A DNA stretch of 64,000 nt from Pogona vitticeps (Eukaryota > Chordata > Lepidosauria > Squamata > Agamidae). Below are positions 22,275 through 35,091 of this stretch, piece after piece. Location of the stretch: the NCBI RefSeq assembly GCF_051106095.1, contig NC_135785.1, positions 185,177,045 through 185,241,044 of the forward strand, given 5' to 3'. Each line of letters opens with the position of its first letter. The stretch's first letter is position 1. The notes beneath the pieces are model-generated. The model saw only the letters and a program-made list of their open reading frames with translations, was not told where the DNA came from and did not search any database. The translations under genes and the position numbers were made by a program.

Positions 22275-22698
22275 TAGAGATGGGCAAAAAGCAAAAAAAC
22301 AAATTGGACAAAACCCTGTCAGCCAGCTGGGCTGCCTCAGTGAATGTCCTTTTCTGTCAAATGAGAGGTGGGGGCATATGCAGAGGCCATCGGCCTGCAG
22401 GAGTCAGCTGTCTCTCAAGATGGTAGCGGTGGTTGTGGCTGCAGTAGTGGCAGGAAAAGGTAGGGAGCTAATGGGCCAGTGGGAAGGGCTGGGGGTAGGT
22501 TGTGGGGGTACGGAGACAGGATTAAAGAAACAAACAAACAAAAAGACAGCCATTGGGCTGTTTTAAAAAAAATCCCAAACAATCTGACAAACCAATTTGT
22601 GGGTTGTTCTGGAAAAATTCATAAATGTTTAGCTTGTGGACTTCCACAAACCATGAACCAAGGTGAATTGCCATCTTGGTGGTTTGTGCCCATCTCTA
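22275..22698. mobile_element. hAT-like MITE with TAGAGATGGGC ends
   Basis: It begins TAGAGATGGGCAAAAA and ends TTTGTGCCCATCTCTA, an inverted repeat. The flanking octamers AAGATGAG (22267-22274) and AAGATATG (22699-22706) agree at six of eight positions. The 424-base interior is non-coding. The type resembles a common squamate MITE group. Confidence 0.75.
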
Positions 22699-22776
22699 AA
22701 GATATGCTTCCAGACTAAAACAAAACAAAATGTAGGAGGCCAAAGAGTTATTGTGTTCATGGCATTTGGCAGGATA

Positions 22777-23114
22777 AAGGTAAAGGTAAAGGTTCCCCTT
22801 GACAATTTTTGTCCAGTCGTGTTCGACTCTAGGGGGCGGTGCTCATCCCCGTTTCCAAGCCATACAGCCAGCGTTTTGTCCGAAGACAATCTTCTGTGGT
22901 CACATGGCCAGTGTGACTTAGACACGGAACGCTGTTACCTTCCCACCGAGGTGGTCCCTATTGATCTACTTGCATTTGTATGCTTTCGAATCACTAGGTT
23001 GGCGGGAGCTGGGACAAGCAATGGGAGCTCACTCCGTCGCGTGGATTCGATCTTACGACTGCTGGTCTTCTGACCCTGCAGCACAGGCTTCTGCGGTTTA
23101 GCCCACAGCGCCAC
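22777..23114 (-). mobile_element. Sauria SINE
   Basis: An inverted copy: the (AAAGGT)n tail complement is at left and the tRNA-like head at right, ending CAGCGCCAC, so the first few head bases are missing. A perfect 14-base duplication, CATTTGGCAGGATA, flanks it (22763-22776 and 23115-23128), showing a fairly young insertion. Confidence 0.92.
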
Positions 23115-23128
23115 CATTTGGCAGGATA

Positions 23129-24674
23129 GAAAGGATTAAAGCACTGTGGCCCCCCAATTCTAGGAGTGAGACTAGAACTCTCTCCCTGCTCCTGCTGCCA
23201 AATTAACCCATTTGGGATGCTTGACTGATGCCTTTATGAGCTTACATCCCATAACCAAACAATGGACATTCCAGTTTATAATGGTAAGACTTTTTATTTC
23301 ATTTTGCACTTTGCTGTTTCCAAAACTGGAGTGCCCGAATGCTGCATAGAATCTGGATTAATAATTTCTGACAGCTCTGTGTAGGATCTGCTTTTTATTA
23401 ATGTTATGTTTGCAACCCTCACCAATTAGTTGCCTCTCTTGTTTTTCTCCCTAAGATTTATATACAATGTTTGTGTAAAAGCAGGTAAGAACAGCCTGAC
23501 TAGTCAAAACAAAATCCAGAACTAAAAACCTGTTGTGCTAGGAACACACTGAGAGTAACATTAATAAAATATAGCTGAAATTTACTATGTGGAGATAGTT
23601 GCTGTTGCTTCTTTCAAGCTTGCCTGCAACCTATTAAGCAAAGCCTGTGACACACTTGGTAAGTATCCACAAAACCAAAGTGAAAACATAAGCAGAGACC
23701 GGTCAAGTCTTCCTATCTAATCCAGAATTCTAGAATTAATATAGAAAAACTACATAGGGTGTCCTTCTCGTAACATCTCTGCTGTATTCACTTCCCCCGT
23801 GTTCATTGCAGCCACCCGGAAATTTGTGGGTGTGCATATTTGAGAAAGGCAGGATATTGTTTGGTTGATCTGGTGTCTTTTTTTATTTTTCATTGTTTTG
23901 TTGAGGCTCACCGCAGAATTAGCATAGACATAATTGGCTTGCATCTCTTATTATTTTACTGTTGCTATGGTTTTATTTTGAATTTTTTGCACCCCTCTTA
24001 CTACCTTGTTCTAACCTGCTTGACTGTCTAGACAGCCTGCTGTTGAGAAGAGTAATTAGCATACTATTTTTTTTTCCAGTTTGTTGCTTCTGTTCTTGAT
24101 TTCTTTTCCAACTTAGACAAATATGAAGATAGCAGCCTTCTGGTTCATAACCAAGTGCACTCAAATATTTTTAGCCCATTACAAATCAAATAATATGCTA
24201 CAAATCCTGAAAAGGTAGTTGGCTGTTTCACTGACAGCTGCAATTACTTGTTCCTAGCTGAAATGATGCAATGACAAACAGAATGGGGGAGTAAAGGATT
24301 TTATTTTTTAATAGAGCTATACAACGGGGCAAAACCTAAGATAGCAACAGAGATTAAACATTGGCTTGGGGAGGTTCGTATATCAGGGTTCCAAATACTT
24401 TCAAGGATCCATCATGTTCAAGATCAGGTTCTGGCAGACAGCTCTTTGCTTCTGAATCTCTGATTTTTATGTTCTGTAAAAGAAAAGTCTGAAGTCTAAA
24501 TTATATAACATTTAATGTAATACTTAGCAATATTAAAGTTTTAAAGCAAATTTAGCAAGGGAACCTACAGGAGCATATTGATGATAGGAACTAGAAACTT
24601 TCAGCCAAGATAAGTGAATAGAATGTAAAAATAATTAATAGGTGGTATTTAATTCCTATTAAATTACATTAAAG
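23129..24674. other. No gene or recognised repeat
   Basis: Nothing recognised. Confidence 0.45.
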
Positions 24675-24676
24675 TA

Positions 24677-24957
24677 CAGTAGGAGCACAGTATTTTGGGG
24701 GCATCGGTTCCAAGGCCCCCCATGGGTGCAAAAAACCCTTTAAAATTGAAGTATCAAATGTTATACATTTTATGATCTTTGACTCTGTCTAGTGGCCAGT
24801 TTGGATAAGTACATCCAGGAAATACATATAGTGTAAATATGTATTTCTGCGCTTTTAATTTTTTTATTATATTATTTTTTAAATTATTTTCAGGCAGCAG
24901 ATAAGTGAATCAGCAGATACTGATCCCACAGATGGGGGTGGGGGTGGGGTCCTGCTG
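24677..24957. mobile_element. Tigger-like MITE
   Basis: It lies between TA dinucleotides (24675-24676, 24958-24959), starting CAGTAGGAGCACAG and ending GGGGTCCTGCTG. Sub-terminal text such as GATAAGTGAATCAGCAGATA resembles pogo/Tigger non-autonomous elements. It is 281 bases and non-coding. Confidence 0.7.
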
Positions 24958-24959
24958 TA

Positions 24960-25738
24960 TATTAATAATGGGTCCTTAAGATTGTGCTGAAGGAAGTGTG
25001 GCCAAATTGGCTCATACTGCAACTTTGGTGGCTTTGTCCAACAGTTTAATTGTTTTGGGAATTAATTTTAAGGAGTTTGAAGGAGTCTGTCAACTGCTAG
25101 ATTTTGGACTGAAGTTTCAGGAAGCTGATTGAGATTTCCTTGATTTTTCATGTGCTCAGCATATCTCCATATCAGAATCTCTGGTTACTTATTCTCTAGC
25201 AAAAATATTGCTGTTGAAGAGTTCTAAATTTCTTGTAAATTTTTTTTGGTTATACAGTAGAAGTACAGACATCCACAGAGTAGAATAACAACAACTTCCC
25301 AGACTCCACCACGATCACATTAACTGACACTTAAAGTCTTAATAATTCACTCTGAATTATAGAAGAAAGAATAAAAAGCATTTCTTTACTTACTTGAAAT
25401 TGCAGACTTGTGTATCTTGCTATCTTTAGTGCACACATACTACCAACCAAACAGATCCACAGCAAACAAACACCTGCTTCCAAAAGACTAAAGAGAAGGA
25501 AAAGAAACACACAACAAAGAAGCAGAGCTTTCTTTGAATTCAAAGGCTGGAAGGAACCATTGGTTAGACAAACACCTCTGCCCAGAAACATCCCTCCTGG
25601 TCACACAAACTACAGAGAGCATGCAAGGTTGCAAATAAAACTCCAACTATATCAGCATAGGTAAATTCTAATTTAGTGTTTTCTTCTAATTGTCTCACCA
25701 GCTTCTACATGTAAAGTTTATAATCTATTAGTTCCCAC
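24960..25738. other. No gene or recognised repeat
   Basis: Frames on both strands at 25331-25664 are overlapping accidents without motifs. Confidence 0.45.
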
Positions 25739-25766
25739 TACCACCTCAGTGGTAAAAAAAACAAAA

Positions 25767-26110
25767 GGGACGTGGTGGCACTGCAGGTTAAACCACAGAA
25801 GCCTCTTTGCTGCAAGGTCAGAAGACCAGCAGTCGTAAGATCAAATCCACGTGACGGAGTGAGCTCCCGCCACTTGTTCCAGCTCCCGCCAACCTAGCAG
25901 TTTCAAAGCATGTAAAAATGCAAGTAGAGAAATAGGTACCACCACGGTGGGAAGGTAACGGCATTCCGTGTCTAGTCACGCTGGCCACATGCCCACAGAA
26001 ACTGTCTAGGGACAAACGCTGACTCTATGTCTTGGAAACGGGGATGAGCACCGTGCCCTAGAGTCAGACACGACTGGACTAAACGTCAAGGGGAACCTTT
26101 ACCTTTACCT
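25767..26110 (+). mobile_element. Sauria SINE
   Basis: A full copy from GGGACGTGGTGGCACTG to GGGGAACCTTTACCTTTACC. The 12-base duplication TACCACCTCAGT lies at 25739-25750 and 26111-26122. Unusually, 16 A-rich bases (25751-25766) lie between the left duplication and the SINE head. Confidence 0.9.
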
Positions 26111-26122
26111 TACCACCTCAGT

Positions 26123-27343
26123 AGCCACTTTGTTATGTATGTCCTTTCTTCCCCCCCTTATCTACATTCTTGTACTTCAACATAACATTCATTTTTTCCC
26201 TAAATCCAATAAACCAATTGTAATCCTATTGCGGTAAGCACAATCACCTCCACTACAGTAGCTCTCTATCACACTTCCTGTCGATATATGCCAACACGCT
26301 TTCCTCGTATATCAGCCTCACCTATATTCTTAGAGCTTAGAATTGTTGCTTTGCTCATTTTCTAGAACTTGCCGGTTAGATTATATCAAAGTACCAAATT
26401 TAAAAGAAGAAGATACTATCTGCACTTTTCCTAATGGTTTCTTCTTGTAGAATTCCTTCTATGAAGGAGGAGGAGGTCTTTCTAAATGCAGAGCATGTGC
26501 TCTGCCAATGGACCCGTGGAACTGCCTCTCTTGACTGTCCCTCCTTCAGCTTCTGTAGCAACAGTGCCAAACATATCTGTGAAACCCTTATGGACCAAAA
26601 ACTAACCAGTTCCAGTTAAAATTCCTATCTGAATTATCCCCAAATCTTGCAATTTCTGTGATGCTTCCATTAGCAAAATGGAGAACATTTCTCTGTCTTC
26701 AATGTACAATATAATACAAGTTTTCCTTTTATAAAAGAGAGCGAGTGAGCATGCATAATAAATTCTGGCTGTTGCTTTGGATTTAACAGAATACTTCTTC
26801 AGTTTAAAAGAAATCCTTTGAAATTGCAGTAAAAGAATATGCCGATTTAGGGATTGTCATTCCTGTGCCACAAATCTCTTTCAGGAAAGATCTTAGAAGG
26901 GTTTTTTTTTTTTCAAAAAAGCAAATATTGTTGATTTTGAATATATTTGGAGTACATCCAAAAATGAGCCATTAAGAAGAGAAAAGCTAGAATAGAGACT
27001 GTTTTAGGCTGTTCTGAGCATCTAACCTAATCTGATTTCCTGACATAATGTGAATAAATATAACTAAAAAGAGTTCAAAACAGGACATTTGAACCTATTC
27101 AAGCAAACAGCAATTGCAGAGATGAAGGTTATATTAACACATTGCTGAAAAATGAATGTTCAGCACAGCAGAGTCTCTGATGCCTGGTAAGCATCTGAGA
27201 CCCAGAATAACTTGGTAAGATGGAGTTGCCGATTGACCTGAGAAAACATATTTGTACTGGAATAGAGCATAGACACATGTAGCAAGGGATCTGGAACCAG
27301 GAAAGGGTAGGGACTGATAACGGATAGGTGACCAGATGGGTCA
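26123..27343. other. No gene or recognised repeat
   Basis: Nothing recognised. Confidence 0.45.
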
Positions 27344-27351
27344 GAGTAGGC

Positions 27352-28343
27352 TTCTGGTTCTCAACCTTGGGTCTCTGTGGGGGGTTCATACCTAGACTCC
27401 TTTTCCTTGTCAAATAAAACAGGAGTTGTTTTCAAAGTCAAATCCAAACTGGGGTTTATTGTTTCATTCAAATGCAAAATGTCATTTAACTGTTCGTCAT
27501 GTAACTTCTCTCACGGCACCAACGGGTACCACAAGGGCATCCAAACATCAGGTTCAAAAGGGTTTAATCACTTTGTTTCCCATGGGCCGGGTAAGAATGG
27601 GTCACAGCCTCGATTAGGGTTCTCGTCCTCGGTTTCCCCTAGTAACGGTAGGGTCTCCTCATCTCCGGTTTCTCTCCATACCGGCTCCCCTTCTCTCTCA
27701 TGGGAATCCCATGGTTCTGGAGGTATGCCATCCTCCGCGCCTCCTCCACACACCATGCCCGGCGGGCCTCCACTTCTCTGGCCACCGCCTCTTTCTCTTC
27801 CCTTAGTCTCCTTCTCCACTCTCGAGCCTCCGACCTACCCCAGTAAGATGTTCGCTGGGGTAGTCCTTTCCTCCTGCGGTAGTCAGCCTCCTCTCGTGGT
27901 ACCTTTACCTTCTCCCATTTCCCAGTCCAAGGGACTTCGACCCAGATCAGTTCCCAACCACCCGGTATGTTGTCTCTCTCCCTTTTTATATCCCCCTTTC
28001 CCGCCTCTATTACGGACCTCTCCCTTCCTCCCCTTCCCACCAATTCACCCTCTGTTTGTGTAGCCACTGTTAGTCTCAGTAGGTTCTCCTCCAGCTCTCG
28101 GGTGTCTATGCCCCGATGCATAATCTCTCAAGGAGTTGGTGGAGGGGTGGTCTGAACCTCTTTAGACACCCTACAGATGGATGGCACTCCAACGAGAGCC
28201 TCTTTGCTCTCACCACGTCTTTCACAGTCTTGGATGGTTCTTGAACTACAATTCTCAGAAATCCTGGCCAGCATAGCTAGTGGTGAAGGCTTCTGGGAGC
28301 TTCAATCCGAGAACATCTGGGGACCCAAGATTGGGAATCACTA
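27352..28343. mobile_element. hAT-like MITE split by an LTR-type insertion
   Basis: The outer parts match the MITE family seen whole at 31058-31179 and 41697-41833: TGGTTCTCAACCTTGGGTC at the left, and AACTACAATTCTCAGAAATC through GGGACCCAAGATTGGGAATC at the right. Octamers GAGTAGGC (27344-27351) and GAGTAGGT (28344-28351) form the target duplication. About 850 bases of another element separate the halves. Confidence 0.82.
27376..28226 (-). mobile_element. LTR-type element, 851 bp, likely a solo LTR; a fossil
   Basis: On the minus strand it runs from TGTGAAAGACGTGG to CCCCCCACA, giving the TG..CA ends of an LTR, and is flanked by GTCTC and GTCTT, a 5-base duplication with one change. An AATAAA signal lies about 90 bases before the minus-strand end, as in an R region. 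Open stretches on both strands (228 and 160 residues) match nothing I know; a gag-like remnant is possible. Family (Gypsy or ERV) is undecided. It is younger than the MITE it split. Confidence 0.55.
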
Positions 28344-28351
28344 GAGTAGGT

Positions 28352-31049
28352 ACTTTCCTTTGTTATTTCTTCTCACTTTACATGCACATTGGTACTCAAC
28401 CTTTCTTACTTCCTCCTTCTTTTCCAAGGTCCCATAATTTTCTTTTCCCCACAGTCTCTGATTATGTTCTGCTTCATATACTCCCCAGCCAACCTGTATG
28501 TATCTATACCAGCCAAAATATGACAGGCTGCCAAAATATGACAACTCTGGCAAGACTCAAGCTTGCAAATTATGTGTAAAGATAAAATATTGCTTTTGAA
28601 TGAAGAATGTTTGGTGGCAATACTTGGAAATTTGGGGGGCAGGTTCCTAGGCTATTTAAAACATAAACTGAACAATTTTCAGAGAGGTGACCATTGTTAG
28701 GAGATGATACGTACAAACATGGAAGAGATGGAAATCTGGGGTATACTACGGTTCTCTCCAATGTGTACCTGCAATGGACTCACCAACAGATAGCTGATGC
28801 ATCTCACCCATGAGAAATTTAAATGCCCCATCCATATATCACTGTGACTCCACTCACCAAAATTCTTCCTACTCATTTCATCTTAGCTGTGCCCACAGAC
28901 ATCCTGGCTCAAGCACTGTTACTTTATTCTACATATATGTTATACAATAAATGTTCTCAAAGTTTCTACCATGACTAAGTGAATATTATTTCAATTCCTG
29001 GCACACACAAGAAAGAATACTATTCATACTCTTATGTGTTTTTGTTTTTTACACTATGCTTGAATTGTTGTGTACAAACTCTCAGTACATTTAACAAAAA
29101 TTTCAAAGATAGCCATCCTCAACCCATAACGAGCCACCCTCACCTAGAGATATAAAACCTAAATTCAACGCATATATATTCATAAGTAGCATATCTCTGA
29201 ATACATGAACATTTAATTTAGATTTCCTATTGGCAAGTGAACAGCATACCTCTGAGTACAATATGGAGGGATGTGGAGGCAATAAATAATGACACGGTGT
29301 TTAATGTTTAAACTCAGGAAGGAATTTATTACATATTTACTCTCAAACAACCAATGAAGTCACCTGATGGAAAATTATAATTTGGATCCATGTGAATCTA
29401 GTCCAGTCAAACTCTGAAATCTTGATGACATATATCAAAGTACCTCAACTAATTAGGCCCTTACAGACCTATAGTAATGGCTAATACATCTCAGTGTTCT
29501 TCAAAAGTGTTAAATTACTAGGTGCTTAAAGTTTTAAAACAAAATAAACTTTGGTTTATAAGACTGTCTGGCCAGTGGGGTTGTTTTTTTTGTTTGTTTT
29601 TTACAAAACAATTCTATACGAGTCCCTCTCTCACACACACGAAGCCTGCCAAGGAGCTTTAAACGAACACAAATGGTAAAATAGTTTAGCTAGAGGGTAA
29701 ATCAACAGAACAAAAAGACCCAGAGAGACTTTATTCCACCTCTGGGAACATACTTTCAACTTTCCCTCCAAAGTATTATTTCATAAATGAAGTTTGTGGT
29801 GCATCAGGAATGTAATCAAGTCCAGGCAGTAGGTTTGGGCTAGAGCTGAGCTTGCCTGTCTTTTGGCAACAAAACCCCAGCATAAGCTCTATCGCCACAG
29901 GGAAGGGAAATTACAGACATGGGTTAAAGGATTCAGTCTGCGATGGTGTCTGAGGCGGGTGGTCTGCTTGGGCAAGGTCCTCACTTCCTGCTTTCTCTAC
30001 AATCTTTGACAAAACTCTACAGAATCAGACTCCTAGGTAAGCTGTATCCTTCTCGTGTGCTTCTTGGCCAGATATCTGACTCTCCCCTACAGAGACAGGG
30101 AGGGTTTATGGAACATAAAACTCTCCTGTGTTGCATTTGGCAGGTATATAATATTCCCTACCGTGACTGGAGGTGCTTCCTCTTGATATGTCACCACATT
30201 TCCCCCCCTGACGCCACCCTCAGCATCAATATATTCATCATCTTAGAGTAACCAGGCTCTGGCCCAACAATAAATGTGCAAAATGGCATGTGGTAAGTCT
30301 AACCTCTTTTGTTATTTAAAAATAAAGAGCGTTTACCTGGAAAGACTTAGTAGATATCCAGCATCTGGTATGCAGCCAGTTTTCTGCTCTTTATTTATTT
30401 CTTACCCAGTTTTCCAGCTGGGTTGACGTAAGAACAAAGACAAAATGAAGTTTTGAAAGGTTATGAAGAGGATGTTTGGCTCGGCCAAGAATCGTCCCTC
30501 CAAATATCACTGCAATTTCTAGATGGTATAGTGAGTGAGCTCCTTTTTTATTTCCTTCGTATTGGAACACCTAGTGATTCTTAACATGAGCATAGTTCTC
30601 ACATTACATTTTGCCATGGTAAAGTCATCACAAAATTTCCTATAGTATTTGTATGGCCAACCCTTCTTTCCCCCTCCCTTCTGAATTATCAAGGGTATTA
30701 CAGTGTGCTATTTATTACATCCTGAAACCCTTGCTATCACAGGGCATAAGCCAATGCCCACTTTACGTTTCATGATCTACATAAACATCCAAACATAAAG
30801 TAGATGTGCCTGCAATGAATATTCATTGATTTTGACACATGTACATTTAACCAGCCATTCTTTTTGATTAATGCAAAGAAAAGGGTTGTCTGATTTTTTT
30901 TGTATTGAAATTTCTGTATTTTGCTTTTACTACAAAAAGTGCAAATTTAATTATATGTATGGATGGTACTCTGAAGTGACATGAAATACTGTATGTTCAC
31001 CTCTTATGTAGGTGGGTGATCTTTCCATTGCTCACCCTAGGGTTACAAT
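28352..31049. other. No gene or recognised repeat
   Basis: A 2.7-kb stretch with small direct repeats only, for example CCAAAATATGACA twice at about 28513-28541. Confidence 0.45.
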
Positions 31050-31057
31050 CCCTAGAA

Positions 31058-31179
31058 CAGTGGTTCCCAACATTGGGTCCCCTACAACTCTCAGAAACCT
31101 TCGCCAGCACAGCTGGTGATGAAGGCTTCTGGGAGTTTTAGTTCAAGACCATCTGGGGACCCAAGGTTGGGAACCACTG
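31058..31179. mobile_element. hAT-like MITE, 122 bp
   Basis: A near-palindromic element: CAGTGGTTCCCAACATTGGG at the left and CCCAAGGTTGGGAACCACTG at the right, with most of the interior also self-complementary. Octamers CCCTAGAA and CTCTAAAA flank it, six of eight matching. Confidence 0.85.
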
Positions 31180-31187
31180 CTCTAAAA

Positions 31188-32702
31188 CCAGTGCTCTGAC
31201 ATAATGAAGTCTGATAGCAGAGACAACAGTAGAGGTTGGAAGATGAGAGAACACAATGGAGGATAGATGGCACAAAAGAAGCAATCAAAACAGCAGAGGG
31301 TGGATGGGAGAAGAAGAGAGGAGAAGGAGCAATCAAGCCAGCGGAGAATGGAGAGGAGAGTGGAATGGAGAAAATTATAGATAAGGTTGGCAATGAGAGA
31401 TGGTGATCAGCAATACATGGAATCCTGGAAATAAGCATCCTTGCAAAATGTAAGGCTTGCAAATTGTCCAGGAACCAAAGCTAAAATAGGTTTTGACAAA
31501 CAATGTCTTGCTTTCCAACCATTATCCAGGAACTAATTAGGTCACAAGGGCATGGGTCTGCTACACAAGTTTACACCCTTAAACCTGGACTGTCCTTTGA
31601 ATCTCCAGTTTGGTGGCAATCAAGACATCTATATCGGCTTCCTCCAGTGTTTTGTCATCTTTTTTCTCCTTTGTCCCTGCCCACCCATAAAGTTTGCTTC
31701 AGTCATTTTTCCTTTTCAGCCTAACCTAGCCTAACTTAATCTCAAAGGTTTGTTGTGAGAATAATTGGAAAGTGTGTGAGCGAACCATCTATGTTACAAT
31801 AAAGTAATACATGAGGTACAAGTAACAGGCCTTCATACAACAGTTACAACAGAGGGATTGAAACTACAGAAACCTCAGTTCCCTTAGTTCCTACAGGACT
31901 TCAAAACACGCATCTGGATTGCCAGGGGTCCACAATGTAAAATGAGAGGCCTAATTGGGAATCCATAGCCAAAGATAAAATGTAAAATGAGACATAGTCT
32001 CCCAGCAGCTCACCAAGCAAAGTCTACATGCTTTAGCACCTCTAGAATTAATGTGAGAAATATACCTTACTGGCTTGAGATAAAAAGGGAAGTCTCAAAC
32101 CTCTTGATAAACAGGATTATGTTGGATCATGCAATTGACTTTCATTAAATCAGTTCAGGCTCCCACTAGGAGACTTAGGAATTTTATTTCAATGTAGCTT
32201 GTTGACTTAAGTTGGGTTTATCCTATTCCCAAATATTCCTGTTCCAAACCACTTTAATCTTGTTTTTATTAAAGCAATTCAAATATGGCTACCACTACCC
32301 CATAAGACAACTCTTATAAGGATTTGTGTTTTCTTAAATAATTCTGCCTCTCATATTTAATTTGAAACGGAGCAGGAGTTTATGCAGGAGTTTGTTGGGA
32401 GAGGGCCTGCCTGGAAACTTTAAAATACATGTATCTTTTTCCTTTGTGTATGTTGCTTTGAGAGTGCATGGTCTTTCCTTAGGTTTCAAAAATACTTTTT
32501 AAAAATACTATGCTTTACTACTAACAGATAACTGTACAATTCTAAGGACCAAGGAAACTGAGTGTTCTTTCTTTATTTAACTGATTAAATACCCACAGAA
32601 GTCAGTATACATAGAGGGGGAAGCTAATATTCCTTTTGTCCTGTCCTCTCGTCTATAGCTTTCTTTCCAGTAGATTATATGCTCAGGTTACTTCCTTTTT
32701 CC
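31188..32702. other. No gene or recognised repeat
   Basis: The 123-residue minus-strand frame at 31091-31462 begins within the MITE and has no domain. Confidence 0.45.
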
Positions 32703-32749
32703 CAGTGGTTCTCAAACATTTTTGGAAGCACATAGTTTGGGAACCACTG
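32703..32749. mobile_element. Very short hAT-like MITE derivative
   Basis: CAGTGGTTCTCAAAC and GTTTGGGAACCACTG form inverted ends around 17 bases. It looks like an internally deleted member of the same group. Confidence 0.5.
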
Positions 32750-32835
32750 CTTTTGCTCCTCTTCCTCCAATCTTTGTAGCTGTAGCCAGTGGAGGGCATT
32801 GACACTCAATATTAGGTAAAAGGGAGATAAAAGAG

Positions 32836-32858
32836 CAAAGAGAGAGAGAGAGAGAGAT
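32836..32858 (+). repeat. (GA)n microsatellite
   Basis: An uninterrupted GA run of about 20 bases. Confidence 0.85.
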
Positions 32859-32928
32859 GTTGTGGTGATGGGCTATTTAAAAGTATGATGCTTGAATTGG
32901 GCGGGCATAAAAATGGTGATATAAACAC

Positions 32929-33270
32929 CGTGGTGATGGTGCGAGTTAAACCGCAGAAGCCTCTGTGCTGTAAGGTCTGTAGATCTGCAGCTGTAAGATC
33001 GAATCCACGTGACAGAGTGAGCACCCGTTGCTTGTTCCAGCTCCCGCCAACCTAGCGGTTCGAAAGCATGCAAAAATGCGAGTAGATAAATAGGGACCAC
33101 CTTGGTGGGAAGGTAACAGCATTCTGTGTCTATGTTGCACTGGCCATGTGGCCACGGAAGATTGTCTTTGGACAAACGCTGGCTCTATGGCTTGGAAACG
33201 GGGATGAGCACCGCCCCCTAGGGTCAGACATGACTGGACAAAAATTGTCAGGGGGAACCTTTACCTTTAC
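32929..33270 (+). mobile_element. Sauria SINE with diverged head
   Basis: The body and (CTTTAC)n tail are typical, but the head reads GTGGTGATGGTGCGAG in place of the usual GTGGTGGCGCTG. A six-base GATATA occurs at both flanks (32918-32923, 33273-33278) and may be a remnant of the target duplication. Confidence 0.88.
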
Positions 33271-33278
33271 CCGATATA

Positions 33279-33689
33279 CTATATATATTGTTTTTATGAC
33301 CTTTTAAAAAAAATAGGAGTAAAACTTGAGAAACATTTGAGAGTGCTGACTGTAACCTGAGGGAGTCACTTTGTTTCTTCAGATCTCCATATAGGGGGCC
33401 AAATCTCCAGGTGAAAAGTACTCCAGGAGAAACTTTTTTTGTCAGTGAGGTAGCTCTTAAGCCTGGGCACCCATTTCCTCCTATTTTCAAACAGGCCGTA
33501 GCTGTCAGCAGCAGAGTACAAGCTCGGTCTGGGTCTACAAGCTCATATGACTTCAATTACAGTCCCAACAGACTAATACCTGGTGTTCAAGAAGCAGCCT
33601 AGCTAAGTAGAAAGAAGCCCATAACCAGAAGGTTTTTATTTACTTTATTATTAGTTACATTTCTGGCATAGATGGCTCCCCAACACTCT
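33279..33689. other. No gene or recognised repeat
   Basis: Nothing recognised. Confidence 0.45.
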
Positions 33690-33812
33690 ACTTTTATCTT
33701 CTTTGCAAGGTAGATGAGGCAAAGAGAGAGTGACTAGCCCAAGGTCCCCCAGTAGGGACCAGAAGTCAGAATTCACAGTTCCCACCCTCACATTCTAACC
33801 ATAGCACCATGC
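33690..33812 (-). mobile_element. Old tRNA-derived SINE (MIR-like)
   Basis: On the minus strand the tRNA-like head GGCATGGTGCTATGGTTAGA lies at right, and the core CTTGGGCTAGTCACTCTC at left, as in the other copies of this amniote group. Confidence 0.45.
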
Positions 33813-34159
33813 CAGCTGTCTAGACTGGTTGGCCATCGGGTAATGGAAACATCAACTATGAACACAATGTGGTGGTTTGGAATAGCTGCAATCTGCACTG
33901 GTGGAAGGAGCACCCATGTTGATAAAATCACAGATCTTCAAAGTATGAAGGCATACAGAATGCAGAGAGACACGGGCTACACAGTAGTGCTTTACAGAAC
34001 TCATAATTTGTTTACAGGAATTCAGATTGAACAGCATGAGGTCAAAACTAAAAGATCCCCAGTGTGCAGCAAAGAAGATGAGAGGTGAGGAAGCACAGCC
34101 CAAAATCTATATTGTAGACAGATTCTAGTAAGCACACAAGTGTAAGAGTTGAATCAAAG
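33813..34159. other. No gene or recognised repeat
   Basis: Unique-looking sequence up to the approximate L1 start, which cannot be fixed exactly. Confidence 0.4.
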
Positions 34160-35091
34160 ATATTTTTAAGTGCAAGGAGCGGGCAGTTCTGTGACAATAG
34201 CTCTATTCACGTGTTTTATAAAGAAATTACAGCAAACTAGGTGGAAAAAGACACATAAGGAAGGTTCTTAATAATACAAGGTAAACTAAGGGGAGAAGAG
34301 TGCACCTTAATGAATATATATGCATCTAATGAGACACAGGAGGAATTCTTTATAAATATATTAAGTAGATTGGACAAACTAAGGAAATGATTTGTTGTAT
34401 TAGCAGGAGACTTCAATATGACTATGGATATTCTAAAAGATAAGTCTAAAGTACTGTACAGAAAGTGGATAAACAAAATAAAGGTAATATACAATTTAAT
34501 CACAAATGCAGACTTAAAAGATGTGTGGAGAGAATTAAAAGGTGATGAAAGAAGATACTCATTGGTGCACAAAACCTATACAAGAATAGTAAATATTCAT
34601 ATCCAAATAACTATTATCAAGGGTAAATAATTAAAATATTGAATTTATTCAAATTTCAGATCATGCCAAGGTAAACTGTGACTATAAAGAAGCACATAGA
34701 TGGAAGATAGATACAAATATTTATAAATACCAAATGTTATAGAAGGGTTTCAAAGAAATTTAGAAGAGAATTGGGAGATAAAAATGCCATGAAGTCTGTG
34801 GCCAGAGGTTTCCAACAAAGGAAAATAATTGAGGAGCTAGAAGACAACATTAAGAAGTTAGAAAAAGAAGTTATACAGTATATCATAAAAGTGAGTACAC
34901 CCCCTCACCTTTCATAAATATTTTACTATATCTTTTCATGTGACAACACTGAAGAAATGACACTTGGCTACAATGTAAAGCAGTGAGTATACAGCTTGTA
35001 TAACACTGTAAATGTACTGTCCCCTCAAAATAACACAATACACAGCCATTAATGTCTAAACCGCTGGCAACAAAAGTGAGTACACCCCTAA

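Noticed and set aside
27377-28063. 228-residue plus-strand frame, Ser/Pro-rich
   Set aside because: It lies wholly inside an LTR-type element with TG..CA ends, opposite a second open frame, and has no recognised domain.
31091-31462. 123-residue minus-strand frame
   Set aside because: It begins within a hAT-like MITE and continues through pyrimidine-biased sequence; no motif.
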